Assembly: GCA_025331125.1 (NCBI GenBank)
Contig: JAOALB010000071.1
Span: 186,001 to 250,000 of the forward strand
Direction: 5' to 3'
Length of the DNA: 64,000 nucleotides
DNA from: Mycogone perniciosa
Lineage: Eukaryota > Ascomycota > Sordariomycetes > Hypocreales > Hypocreaceae
Below the pieces are notes generated by a model, which did not search any database, was not told the DNA's origin, and worked only from the letters and a program-made list of their open reading frames with translations. Shown piece after piece: positions 54,164 through 64,000 of the stretch. Made by a program: the position numbers and the translations under genes. Within the stretch, counting starts at the first letter, position 1; each line of letters starts with the position of its first letter.

Positions 54164-54898
54164 ATGGATCGTTCACAGCCTGCTTCTTCTAATTTGATGG
54201 GTAAGTCTGACAATGCGCCATGTCATGTCATGTCGGGTTCAACCAACCACCAAGTCTTCTCTCATCAACAATCTCAAAATGCTTCTGTAAAAGATGTGCC
54301 AACATTTCGAAGTCACTCCAATTCAAGTCTCAAGCGGGGCTATATACAACTACTCAGTCAAAGAAAGATATCCCGCTAAGACCTCGCAGAAATCCACAAC
54401 CGTCTCGTCGCAGACATCCTCACCCGCTACCGCACGCTCATGATGCTCGCCACCGTCCAGGCTGAAGGCGAGCGCAATAACGCCAACCCCGAAGCCATGG
54501 CCGTCACGGGCATATCCATGAAGATGGAATTCGACGGCATGGTGCGTCTCTCTATATCACGCCCTTGGTTTTATGCCTAACCGCGTGCGCAGTACTCCTC
54601 CATCAAGGAATTTCTCACGCTATCACGCAAGATCAAAGAACTCTGGGTCTTTGGTCCCCTCGGCAAGGAAGACCTTGATCGTAAGGCGAAGGAGGAGCAG
54701 CTAGAGAATGATGTCGCGCAGGTTTCCAAGCTGTTGAATCAGTTGGAGGCGGCGAAGATGGTGGGGGTTGCGGAGGGCAATGGAGGGACGTGGCAGCCTC
54801 TTGTGAGGGAAGAATCTGAGTCTGCTCCTGCTGCTGCTGCTTCTGCTGTGCCTAGTGGTGCGGTGACAGTTGCTCCGGGTGCAGCTGGGCGACGATGA
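54164..54898 (+). CDS. med22: Mediator complex subunit 22 (Srb6)
   Basis: Head-module subunit of Mediator, which bridges activators to RNA polymerase II. Exons are 54164-54200, 54390-54541 and 54593-54898; 164 residues. The join MDRSQPASSNLM to EIHNRLVADILTRYRTLMML reproduces the family start. Other family blocks: MAVTGISMKMEFDGMYSSIK, LTLSRKIKELWVFGPLGK and QLENDVAQVSKLLNQLEAAK. The first intron (189 nt) has two candidate acceptors, CTAAG at 54380 and CGCAG at 54389. The second gives the better alignment, and CGCTAAG then serves as branch site. The last 30 residues are Ala/Ser-rich and variable. It is convergent with the PUS1 gene. Confidence 0.9.
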
Positions 54899-55142
54899 GG
54901 CTGTTATGTTGTGGAAGTGTTTGTGTTTCTGGCGTTCGGGTGTATGGGGACAAAACAGGGTCACGTAGGGATAGATACCCATGGACTCAACCGGTTCATG
55001 CCTTTACGATGAAATACGCATCATTTTTAAAACGCCCTAGCTTCATCTCATATTCTTCCATCAAAATCCCATCATGTACATCTATCTCGTTGAGAGAGTT
55101 CTTCTTCAACCTATCCTATCCGTCTGAGGGAGAACGTCTAGT

Positions 55143-57161
55143 CTAGCCTTCTCCGCCCTCGGGGTCCTCCTCATCCTCATCGCCAAGCTGCTTATCAACA
55201 TCTTGAATCTTTCCGCCTGATCCCTTAGCTATCTCTGCAACTTTCATTCCTCCAGCTGTCAGCCACAGGAAGTGGTTCGACCTGAACTGGTCGATTTGAG
55301 TGAAGAACCCGTGGAATCTGGTACTGGTTAGCACAAATGTTTCTAACGCAAGAGCAAATCGGATAAGCACTCACGAATTCTCCTTCTCCTCCACGCTGAA
55401 TATGCGAGAATAAATCTGCTCTTCCTTGAACGCCTCGATTTTCTCATCGTACTTATCAAAGTTGATCTCCTCTCGCCCAAGCGTCTCTCTAGCTCGCCTA
55501 TTGTAGTTCTCAAAAACAGGTCGCTCCAGCAGGAGGCCCAGACCCGGCATCTTAGGAATGGCCATCTTCTTAGGCCCGTAACTCTGTTCAATGCGGTCCA
55601 GGGTGGTGCCGCAGCGCACCATCAACGTCACTAGACCAACCATCTTGCGGATCTGGTGCATCATGAAGCTTTGTCCGTGCACCTTGAGCGAGAGCCACTC
55701 CGTGTCACCAATGATGACGGGCTTGGGGTTCACGACGAAGGACTTGATGTGGCGCTTCGAAGAGGGATCGGAATAGGACTTCTGCACCGTATAGTTGTGG
55801 AAGTTGTGCGTGCCCTCATATTTGTGGAGGGCTTCTTGGAGTCTTTCCAGGCGCTCTGAAGTAACGCGATAACGACGCTTGGCGCCGATGTACGCGGCTT
55901 TGATGTCTCTCAGGGCAAAGTCGACGGGTCCGAGTTCACGGCGCTTGGGCTTCACACTCTCAAGGACGACAGTAGGGTGTGGGGCTTGAGCTTCGGCGTT
56001 TTCTGAAGGCGGTTGTTCCTTGTCGGTCATGGCGATGTCATCCTCTTTAGCTTCTGCTCCTTCACTCGCGTCTTTGCCATTGGAGGTTGGTTCATCGTTG
56101 CCCTCACTGGTTTCCGGCTTCTTATCAGATTCCTCGGGCTTCTCCTCCGAAGCATCCTCGGCATGCAGACTCTCTAAGACTTCAGCCCTAACATCAGGAT
56201 CAAGACGCGCGAGAATAGGCTTGATTTCCTTCTCTTCAACCTCCGCCCAGAAGTCCTTAACATCAGCTATTCTCGCATTGACCTCTTCCTCAGCACCATA
56301 TTCCTTATTAATCTCCACAAGCTTCTTGCCCAGGAAGCTCTGCGGGCGTGGTGGGAGTAGGCAGTAACTCGGCATGAGGTACTCGTACCACCGCGAGTCG
56401 CAGTATTGGTAGCAATTGTAGCTGTTGTTGGTTCGCTGGATTCCCCAAACGCGGATCTGAGATGGAAGCGCTTCGTTTATCTTTTCGATGATGTCGTCTT
56501 CCTCAATAATGAGCTTCAAGCTGATGACATTGCCCGCCGCATGCACGCCCTTGTCAGTTCTTGCGCAACGCGCAAGACTGGACTTTCGGGGATCATCTGC
56601 ATTAGCCTTGGAAATGGCACCCGCCTTGATAAACGCCTGGAAGAGGTCTCTTTCGATCGTCTCCTCATCGCCATTGAGCTGCATGCCCTTGTATCCTGTG
56701 CCAGCATAGCCGATCATGACAGCCACCTTGCGCTTCGGCCGGCGCGCTTCAGCATCAATCTCATCCTTCGAGAAAGGGTTTTGTTTCGCGCCTTCGAGCG
56801 AATCGCTCTTGTCGTTGATCTTTCGGCGCTTGTATTCGCGGTACTCATCGTTCTTCTTTCGCTTGTCTACCTTCTGGCGGCTACAATCTGATCAGCCCCG
56901 TTGGTAAATGCGGAATCCCACCCAATTGACAAGAGCAGACGAAAGAACAACTTACTCGAATTCTGCTCGACCTCTGTCGCCTTTTCCTTTGCCTCGTTTG
57001 TTGCCACCGCGGTTGTTCCCATTGCCCTTGTAGCCGTTGCCAGCTTCAGAAGACTGGTTTGCGGGAGCGCCCGTAGATTGGGCTGCGTCGCTAGAAGAGG
57101 CCTCATTGCGCTCGGGCGCTGTTGCGCTATTCGCGACAGGAGCCTCGTCGCTGGCCGCCAT
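55143..57161 (-). CDS. pus1: tRNA pseudouridine synthase PUS1
   Basis: Isomerises several uridines in tRNA (and U2 snRNA) in the nucleus. Exons 56956-57161, 55375-56880 and 55143-55317; 628 residues. The amino end has a Gly/Asn/Lys-rich tract (GYKGNGNNRGGNKRGKGKG) and a bipartite basic nuclear signal (DKRKKNDEYREYKRRK). Catalytic core: VAVMIGYAGTGYKGMQLNGD, then RCARTDKGVHAAGNVISLKL with catalytic Asp at about 178, RVWGIQRTNNSYNCYQYCDS, WYEYLMPSYCLLP, a long acidic insert (residues about 270-370, expanded versus yeast), then YEGTHNFHNYT, FMMHQIRKMVGLVTLMVRCG and PGLGLLLERPVFENYN. The last exon reads SFHGFFTQIDQFRSNHFLWL with an acidic end. Divergent from the FIT gene, convergent with MED22. 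Confidence 0.95.
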
Positions 57162-57897
57162 GTTTGCATTGGGTATGTCGAAGTTCCCCAGTAAGCGCAA
57201 AGGTTGAGATGTGGGAGGAGGATTTTACATGCGCCGCAAACTGGTGGAAATCAGAGAATTTCGCCAGATTAAGGTTATAGCGGGGCCGTGTTGTCCAAGC
57301 CATTCTGGGACACGCTACATATAGAGGCCTACCCTATACTGCACCATCAAACAGAAATCCGGCCTTTTTTCTCTCTAAAAATTGCCTTGGTTTTTTATAG
57401 TGAAGCATTTGGATGCCATATTCGAAACTTTCATGTCGCAGGCAGGGCTGTGTGAGACTATCAATTCCCTGGTTCGGCCAAACGGCCAGATGGAGCTCAT
57501 GGGGACTTGCAGTGGAAAAGGCGGCACGTGTAAGGCGTTTGCAGATTACTACCTCTGAACATCAAACACCACCATCGATTGAACCTTGCCATGGAGATTG
57601 AGGCTTAAAAGTCAAGTGAATCCGTCCAAAGTTAAACTATCTGTGATTATGATACATTCATGACTTAAGGCGGCTAGAAGCTTCTAGTGAGGCAGTGGCT
57701 GATTTCCCAGAACAGCAATTCAGCCGACGTCATCGCCACCCAAGGCCTAGCTAGCTGTCAGTGGTCCCGCAACCGTCACTTTTCAAAAGCTCTCTCTGCC
57801 ACGTTTCGCATAACTTCGACCTCATGCCAGCAACTCCCATTCCTTAACCCCGGAGCCTTAACCAGCGAGCGCTCAAGCCTCTCATTTGGAGCCTCAA
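57162..57897. promoter_or_regulatory. divergent promoter region between PUS1 and FIT/SCS3 genes
   Basis: No gene over about 740 bases. The region serves both neighbours. The FIT frame is open upstream but has no in-frame ATG before 57898. Confidence 0.55.
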
Positions 57898-58963
57898 ATG
57901 GCAACGGTGCATCACCGCGCAGCCAAGACGGCGGCATCTCTCTCCCAAGACGCCAACATGGCCTCCAGTCAGACATCATCGTCCTCATCGCGACGCAGTC
58001 CGCCACACCTGCCCACGCCTCTCGAAAGGATAGCTTTGGGCATCTTCCCGCTCATCCTCGTCTTCGGCACCGTCTACTCCATCGTCTCTCCAGACACTCG
58101 CTCCGCGCCGTACGACCCGGTATTGCAATCCCACCACCAAGACCCTAGCATCGCACCGAGCTATTTCGCCCGAAAAAATAACATATTCAACGTCTTCTTC
58201 GTCAAGCGCGGCTGGGGATGGACCACCTTTGCTTTCGTCTTCTCCCTCCTCATGCAGCCCGCAGGTAAGACACCTGCGCCGGTTGTCATGGCGAGGCGGT
58301 TCCGCGCGGGCGTGCGCTGGGTGGCTGTTACGGCGTGGTGGTTCTTCGTTACGCAGTGGTGTTTTGGCCCGCCTATTATCGATCGAAGCTTTCGCTGGAC
58401 GGGCGGAAAGTGTGAATTGGCTGAGATGGAGGTCGCCATTGGGGATACGAGTGTGAAGGAGATATTTACGGCTGTGGCGTGCAAGGCGACTGGTGGGAAG
58501 TGGAAGGGAGGCCACGACATCTCCGGACACGTGTTTTTGCTGGTTTTGGGCACTGCGTTCCTGATGCAAGAGGTTGGATGGCCGGCACTGAGATGGACTG
58601 GATGGCAAGCCGAGGAGAGATGTGTCGTCATGCCAGACGGAGCAGTTAAGAGCGCGAGCGTCGAGGCACAGACGGCTGTTGGAGAGGGCGCGAGCGAGGA
58701 AGGGCTGACAATCGGTGGGAAGACAGCAGTGGCAGTCATGTTGCTGAACCTGTGGATGCTATTGATGACGGCCATCTACTTCCACACATGGTTCGAGAAG
58801 GTGAGCCTTATTCTCTTGGTCTCATACATGCGCCAATATGTGCCAGCTAACGCTCGCCTAGTTTACTGGGCTCTTCACCGCAGCCATAGGAGTCTATGTC
58901 GTGTATTACGTTCCCCGATCTATACCAGCTCTGCGGCAGATCATTGGCTTGCCAGGAATATAG
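57898..58963 (+). CDS. FIT family acyl-CoA diphosphatase (SCS3/FITM-like)
   Basis: ER membrane protein that cleaves acyl-CoA to keep ER lipid balance and lipid-droplet budding. Exons 57898-58800 and 58862-58963 (61-nt intron); 334 residues. Six hydrophobic segments are visible. Both catalytic histidines expected for the family are present: HDISGHVFLLVLGTAFLMQE (first His about 206) and LLMTAIYFHTWFEK (His about 296). The amino part has LERIALGIFPLILVFGTVYS and the loop NNIFNVFFVKRGWGWTTFAF, also usual. Exon 2 gives FTGLFTAAIGVYVVYYVPRS. The start is uncertain: Met at 57898 gives a long Ser-rich tail, and Met at 57958 (MASSQTSSS) is an equally good alternative. Yeast has two homologues, Scs3 and Yft2; which one this equals cannot be told. 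Confidence 0.88.
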
Positions 58964-59321
58964 AGAAGCGAAAGAATTTTGGTAATAGATATGTGTTATG
59001 AGAGATGTATTATTATCAACATGTTCATGTACCAACTTGGTTATGCTTTTATTATTTTCTTTCCTGCTCCGATTTGATCGAAACAAACGAAATGATATGA
59101 GCTGTAACTTGAATTGTTCATTCACTAGTAAAACCACTACTTCTTAACCATCGTTCATGAATGCTGATAATGTTGGAGAAGAGGTGTCAGCGCACGAGCC
59201 CCACATTCAATATGACCTCATCGTGGCTTTTGAACCTCTCAACCTCACAAACAATACTCATTGTGGCACCAATTCTATCCTAAAGCAACACTCACTTTAA
59301 TTTTAAAAAAAACCATCGAAA
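58964..59321. other. intergenic region between FIT and APA2 genes
   Basis: About 360 bases with 3' UTR of the FIT gene and the APA2 promoter. AT-rich in the first 150 bases. No gene. Confidence 0.55.
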
Positions 59322-60438
59322 ATGCCACGATTGAAAGCACCATCCAATCTCCATGAGTTGGTCAAGTCTGCCTTTTCCAAGGCCTTATCAGCCAGCGAGC
59401 TTCACTACTTCCCCACCGAAGTCACCATCCTTCAAGTCAACTCCATTCCGGTACGTCTTCAACTCACTCAAACATCTCGAAGAAAATCCATATTATTCCA
59501 ATTTTCATCCTTGCTAATCATATTTCAAGTTCCAACTACGCTTCTCGCCAGCTCTGGCCAACAAGCCCAAAGCCCCCCCGCCAGATCCTTCTCAACCCCG
59601 CAAAGCCTTTGACCCCTTCGCCAATCCTCCCCCTTCACTCTTCATCACTGACCTCGGCCCGTCTCACTTCCTCGTCCTCAATAAATTCGCCGTCGTCCCG
59701 GAGCATTTTATCCTCGCGACGAAGGAGTACAAGCTCCAGACTCATGTTTTAGAGGCCTCGGACCTGGAAGCTACGCTGGCATGTATCGAGGCGTACGAGC
59801 AAGCAAGGAGAAGCCTCCCGAGGCAGCATGGTTCAGGAGAACGAGAATCACAGGCTGATGGGCTGTTTGCTTTTTTCAATGGTGGTGATCATTCTGGGGC
59901 TAGTCAGCCGCATAGACATATACAGCTACTGCCTGTATCTAGGATGAAGGACGGTCTGGATGTGAGCAGTCCATGGGATGTTTTGTCCGAGCGCCTTGAT
60001 AGCCTCGAGCGAACGCCGTTTGTTACTTTCTCGGAACGCATAAGCACGAGTATTTCGGCGACGGATCTTTATGCGGCGTACTTGCGTCTCTACCGACAAG
60101 CCTGTCGGGCTGTTGCTCAACACACTGGGAAGCCGGTGGGGGGTGTTGAAGATATCCCTGCTGCTGGGGAGGCCAAGATAAGCTATAACATGGCCATGAC
60201 GAAAGACACATTGGTCGTCTGCCCACGACTGACAGAAGGGGCCAAGATTATGGACCGAGAATGTGGTGATGTGGTCGGCTCACTGGCCTTGAACGGGACG
60301 TTGCTCGCAGGCACAGCCCTGGTGAAGAACGAAGTGGAATGGGAAGCACTAAAGGATGACCAAGATGGCCTTTTCAATGTGCTCAAAGTAATCGGAGTTC
60401 CGCGAGAGAGCTTCAGCGAGGAGTCGATCAAGTTGTAG
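59322..60438 (+). CDS. apa2: Ap4A phosphorylase (APA1/APA2 family)
   Basis: Breaks diadenosine tetraphosphate with phosphate to ATP plus ADP and so keeps the Ap4A alarmone low. Exons 59322-59450 and 59530-60438 (79-nt intron); 345 residues. The join NSIP to FQLRFSPALANKPK follows the family. The active-site HIT-like motif is SQPHRHIQLLPVSRM (His about 171, His 173, Gln 175), preceded by LFAFFNGGDHSGASQ. Other conserved blocks: FLVLNKFAVVPEHFILATKE, SYNMAMTKDTLVVCPRLTEG, and NGTLLAGTALVKNEVEWEAL near the end, closing with KVIGVPRES. The protein looks complete. It is convergent with the MYB-like gene. Confidence 0.93.
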
Positions 60439-60654
60439 TACAGCTTGAATTAGGCAGATGGGATCATAGCCCATCTGATATTACCCGGTGGTATTGCTAC
60501 CGACAAATGTCTTACAAATCTTCTTCTATGTCCAACATGGTATTCCATCCCAACAGGATAGTGTCTAATCCAACACAACAGTGCACAAAGCAAACGGGGG
60601 TATTTCTCCATCAAACGCAGTCCCTTTCCAAACGAGCGAGAAAATTAGGGAATT

Positions 60655-62429
60655 TCACTCTTCGGAGTCATATTCGTACTCCTCTGCTTCGCCCTCGTCT
60701 TCCATTACGAGTTCATCCCACTTCTTGCGGCACGTTGCATTGCCAAAGTGGTACGACCCGCCGTTTTCGACGATGTACTTTGCGATTTCTTTCCATGGAA
60801 TCTTGACTGCAGTCGGATCTCTGCCGTGGCAAACCATATTGACAGCTTTGCAGAGCAGCCTTTCCTGTACCTTCTTATTAGAACAAGCTCTCACCAACCA
60901 AAGAAGCGTGCTTCAAAACTTACATCGACATCGGTCCACTTGGGGTTCCTGACACGCTCCTCCTTGCTCTTGGTGAGCATTCTATATCTGCCTCGTAGCG
61001 TCGACTCCGCCTCGGCAAAGTTGCCCTGGACTTTGATGTCCTTGTATGACATGCCCTCCCTCCGAGCTTGGATCAAGAACTCGTCCTTGGCGGAGCGTTG
61101 TTCAGCCGGCGGAGAAGAAACTTCATGCCTATTAGGATAGTTGGGAGAGACCTTGTAGCTTGTGGAACGACGGTTGCTGGGTGACATGGATCGTTGAGAG
61201 AAGCGTTCTGAATCGGCGGGATCTAGCTTTATGGCTTGTGAAGGAAGTGGGACAAAAGGCCTTCCATTTACGGGGCCGTTAGGGAGGCTTTTCCTAGGCT
61301 TCTGGGTGTTACTGTCCTGAGACGAAAGAATCTGAGACGATGTGAATCCTTGCTCGCTTGGATGGTTGAATGAAGGGGGGTAAGGCGAAGTAACCGAAGA
61401 GGAGCCATCTTCTTGAGATGCTAAAGAGGCCATGGGTGAAGTCGGCGGCTGGTAGTATAGTTGCTGCTGGGGAGGCATGACTGCCTGTGGGCTCTCACGA
61501 CTTCCCCACGCTTCTGGGGATATGGAATGGCCGAAGTGAGATGGAAATGATCTTTCTTCGGGTGTAGGAAGACCATGAGCATCGGAAGCACTCATTACGA
61601 CTGCCAGATCCTGGCTGATGTTGAGACCGCCAAAGGCACTTCCAGGCATTCGAGCTGCAGAGGATTCATCGAGCGTCTGTTGGGAATAGCCCTGGATGGA
61701 AGATTGTAACATCGGCGGTTCTTGGGTGTTTGCCATATCTGAGGTACTCGGCCAAGTCATGGGACTTGGGTAGGTAGTTGGTGTACGGGAGGCAAAAGGG
61801 GCCTGACCATCTGACCACACATGCGGCTGCAGATGTGCTGCGTTGAAGTACGTCTCGTCCTGTAACATGACAACTCGTATTAGCCAAACATATGATCACT
61901 TACTCAGGGGGTGAAAGAGGAAGATGAGGAGTAGAAGTACTTCGTAGTCCGAGATGGACTGATACCATGGTTCTTCAGCCATGATACACAGTTGGCGAGG
62001 ATGGAAGTGAGGATTGGGATGTAATTCTTGCAGTGTAGGATTTCCCATCCAGTATGACGAGGCAAGTCTGGAAATATTACCAGCACCCAAAACTTGGTCC
62101 TGGTTTCTATGCCGTACAGCAATGGGCTCCTCCAAGAGACGGTTCGTGTCAGGGTCATCCCGGCCCTGGCAAGGGAACCGGAATGCCGGACTGAAATACA
62201 TATCGGGATGGTGCTTTTGACTCTAGAATACACACAATTGCGTCAGTCCTATCTGTAACAACTCTTCTTCTCCGCTGGTTTCTATGTGTTGTCCCCCCTG
62301 CCTCACGTCTTTTTGCTCCTCATGTACAGAGGTTGTCTGCCGAAAGGGCTCTTTTTCTGCAACGGATGCAGTCTCACCGCCGATCGGTTGCTTCTGGCAT
62401 CCGTTCGATGATCGGCTTCTGGGACGCAT
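60655..62429 (-). CDS. MYB/SANT-like DNA-binding protein
   Basis: Exons 62307-62429, 61941-62222, 60924-61859 and 60655-60864 give 516 residues; introns are 84, 81 and 59 nt. The conserved part is the last 130 residues: EQRSAKDEFLIQARREGMSY, KDIKVQGNFAEAESTLRGRY, then RNPKWTDVD joined to ERLLCKAVN and IPWKEIAKYIVENGGSYHFG, ATCRKKWDELV. The Trp/aliphatic spacing (W in KWTD, W in PWKEIA, W in KKWDEL) fits two adjacent MYB/SANT-like helical repeats, so a nuclear DNA-binding role is inferred. The long middle is disordered, Ser/Pro/Gln-rich. The end is acidic (EDEGEAEEYEYDSEE). The first exon (MRPRSRSSNGCQKQP) is inferred from in-phase splice sites. A start at 62201 inside exon 2 (MYFSPAFRFPC) is the alternative. 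Confidence 0.78.
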
Positions 62430-64000
62430 AATGTCGATTCCCGATGCCAGACCATGGCGGCAGTGGGGATGGGGTTGGGGATGAGGAAGAGAGCAGAGAA
62501 AACGCACCTTGTAGAAGAAAGGTGGAGTATAAAAGCAAAGTCCCTTGCAATAGAAACAACACCGTACTTCAGGCTTCGTTTGCGTATGAGGTATCGAGCA
62601 AGATTGCTATGGAAACGGAATTCGATTGCAGTTGTCCAAGGCGACGAGGCGAGAATAACCGAAAGGCTTGACCTCGGAATCGAGCAAGTAAAGATCGAGG
62701 ATGTCCAAAATTATTAGCCGAGAGAGTAATAAAGAGACAAAACAAAGGCTGCGATGTATGTTGTGCTGAAGAAAGGATCGAGTTCTTCGGATGAAGTTGT
62801 CGAGGGTGGGAAAAAAGAGCAGTCGAGTATTTACAGCTGCCAGACCAAAGAGTGACAAGAGCACACAAAAAATTAAGACCAATAATTCACAAACTCATCA
62901 AAATGAATTGGCAAATTTCTGACACCAATCCCCCATTATCAATATCCGCCCATCTCTACAAAAGCTGGGGAATGAAGCCCGGGAATTATCTGATATAAAA
63001 CCGAGCAGGCATCGCCCAGCTCCCGTCTCACCACACCTTGGTGGTTATCTCGATAGCGCAAGGCCCCTTCGCTTGCCTCCCGTGTCCGAGAACTAAAGCA
63101 GATTAAAAGCTGCAGAAGATTCTCAAAGCAGAGAGGCTAGGCATTGGCATTGCCCAAAAGAGGGACCTCTTGATGGCACCTCCGCGCCACTCTAATCCGC
63201 GCCTCCAGGACGCCGCCGATTTAAGACAACATCCCAGGTATATGATCGCTCTCGTCATACCAACGGGAGGCCAGGATCCAGGATCCTACCCCATGGAAGA
63301 AGAGAAAGGTACGGAGTACAAGGACGAGGCGGAGGGGGGCATATCTTGGAAAAGGTTCCGCGGAGTGATGGCGGCGGCACCTCGCAGAGAAGCCAGCCAC
63401 TTCTTAGAGCCTCACCCCCGAACTATTGTTCTTGTACTCTTTCAAGAGGTTCCAGAAGCTCTCACCCCCTACCGTGCGTGTCAAGCTGGGTCAAATGGCT
63501 GGAGCTGAAAATAGAGCAGTCAGGGACCTGGGTGACGCAGCGGCGGGCGTGACAGGTATTCTCCGAATGCCTGGTACCTGGTTTCGTCCCCATGGAAGCC
63601 CAAACGAAGGTTTTTGGACGAGCGGGAGCCAACTGACCCTATGTCGGTTGTGCACAGCAGAGAGGAGCATCAACACCAACGGCCAGCCCGACATATGCGT
63701 GTCACAGTCGTCTTTCTGCAGCTCTGGAGAGACCGTATGTCGTGCATGCGATGTTGAAACAGGGGCGCTGCATGTCTTGCTTGCTTCTTTGCGCATATGT
63801 GTGGAATATTCTGGTCGTCTGGCTCCTGCTGGGTCCCGATGCCAGAAGGCTGGCTCCCATCAGACGGATGCTAGGGCATGAGTACTTGTGTGTCAGCTTC
63901 CGTGAAGCTACCAGAAGACATGAATCTACATCTGCTCGTATTCTTATCCAGATATATCAGCGATCAAACGCCTACACGAGAGCCTTGTCCGTTCGTCAAC
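62430..64000. promoter_or_regulatory. upstream region of MYB-like gene to right edge
   Basis: No gene supported over 1.6 kb. It contains the MYB-like promoter. A GTACGGAGTAC element is at 63309-63319. Plus-strand frames at 63170-63508 and 63426-63881 lack motifs. A gene beginning beyond the right edge cannot be excluded. Confidence 0.45.

Overview
The window reads as nuclear DNA of a filamentous ascomycete, most likely a member of the Eurotiomycetes (Aspergillus/Penicillium type). The evidence is gene content and architecture: short 50-85 nt GT-AG introns with CTAAC/CTGAC-like branch sites, single-gene transcription units on both strands, and recognisable fungal families (SconB/Met30 F-box WD40, AcuL carrier, WSC protein, DUF8004, NLR-type nucleoside-phosphorylase domain). 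Family names come from remembered family features and conserved motifs; no database search was run.

Left part (1-7.4 kb) looks accessory. The left edge carries the amino-terminal end of a minus-strand NLR/STAND-type protein with a nucleoside-phosphorylase-like domain. Next is an intact ARPC4 gene whose start codon sits alone in a 3-nt exon. A PNS1-like choline-transporter gene then stops after its first exon, against a frameshifted, stop-interrupted and 3'-truncated kinase-like pseudogene. AT-rich gene-free stretches lie around these. A single-pass membrane protein with an apple-like tail follows at 6.5-7.4 kb.

The 9.6-24.1 kb segment is a conserved housekeeping block: a SconB/Met30-like F-box WD40 protein (sulfur regulation), AcuL-type succinate/fumarate carrier, twinfilin, a WSC cell-surface protein, ribosomal protein S7, dynactin p62, a decayed fungal-specific gene and a class I methyltransferase. 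From 25.3 to 34.8 kb lie an MFS sugar transporter (8 exons, one GC-AG intron), a DUF924 protein, a weak hypothetical gene, a four-helix membrane protein and a large DUF8004 protein.

From 34.8 to 54.1 kb genes are sparse. A 5.5 kb gene-free stretch and other long intergenic regions are studded with TACGGAGTA / TACGAGTAC-type palindromes. The genes between them encode an unrecognised Cys-rich tail-anchored protein (with a GC-AG intron), an acidic hypothetical protein, a small secreted Cys-rich protein, a GPI-type Cys-rich protein with a Gly-Thr stalk, and a bestrophin-like channel. The right end (54.1-62.4 kb) is again conserved: MED22, PUS1, a FIT/SCS3 lipid-droplet phosphatase, Apa2 Ap4A phosphorylase and a MYB/SANT-like DNA-binding protein.

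No CRISPR array, rRNA, convincing tRNA, intact transposon or secondary-metabolite cluster was seen. The most noteworthy items are the NLR start at the edge, the PNS1/kinase breakpoint, the two GC-AG introns, the 3-nt start exon, and the recurrent palindromic intergenic motif.
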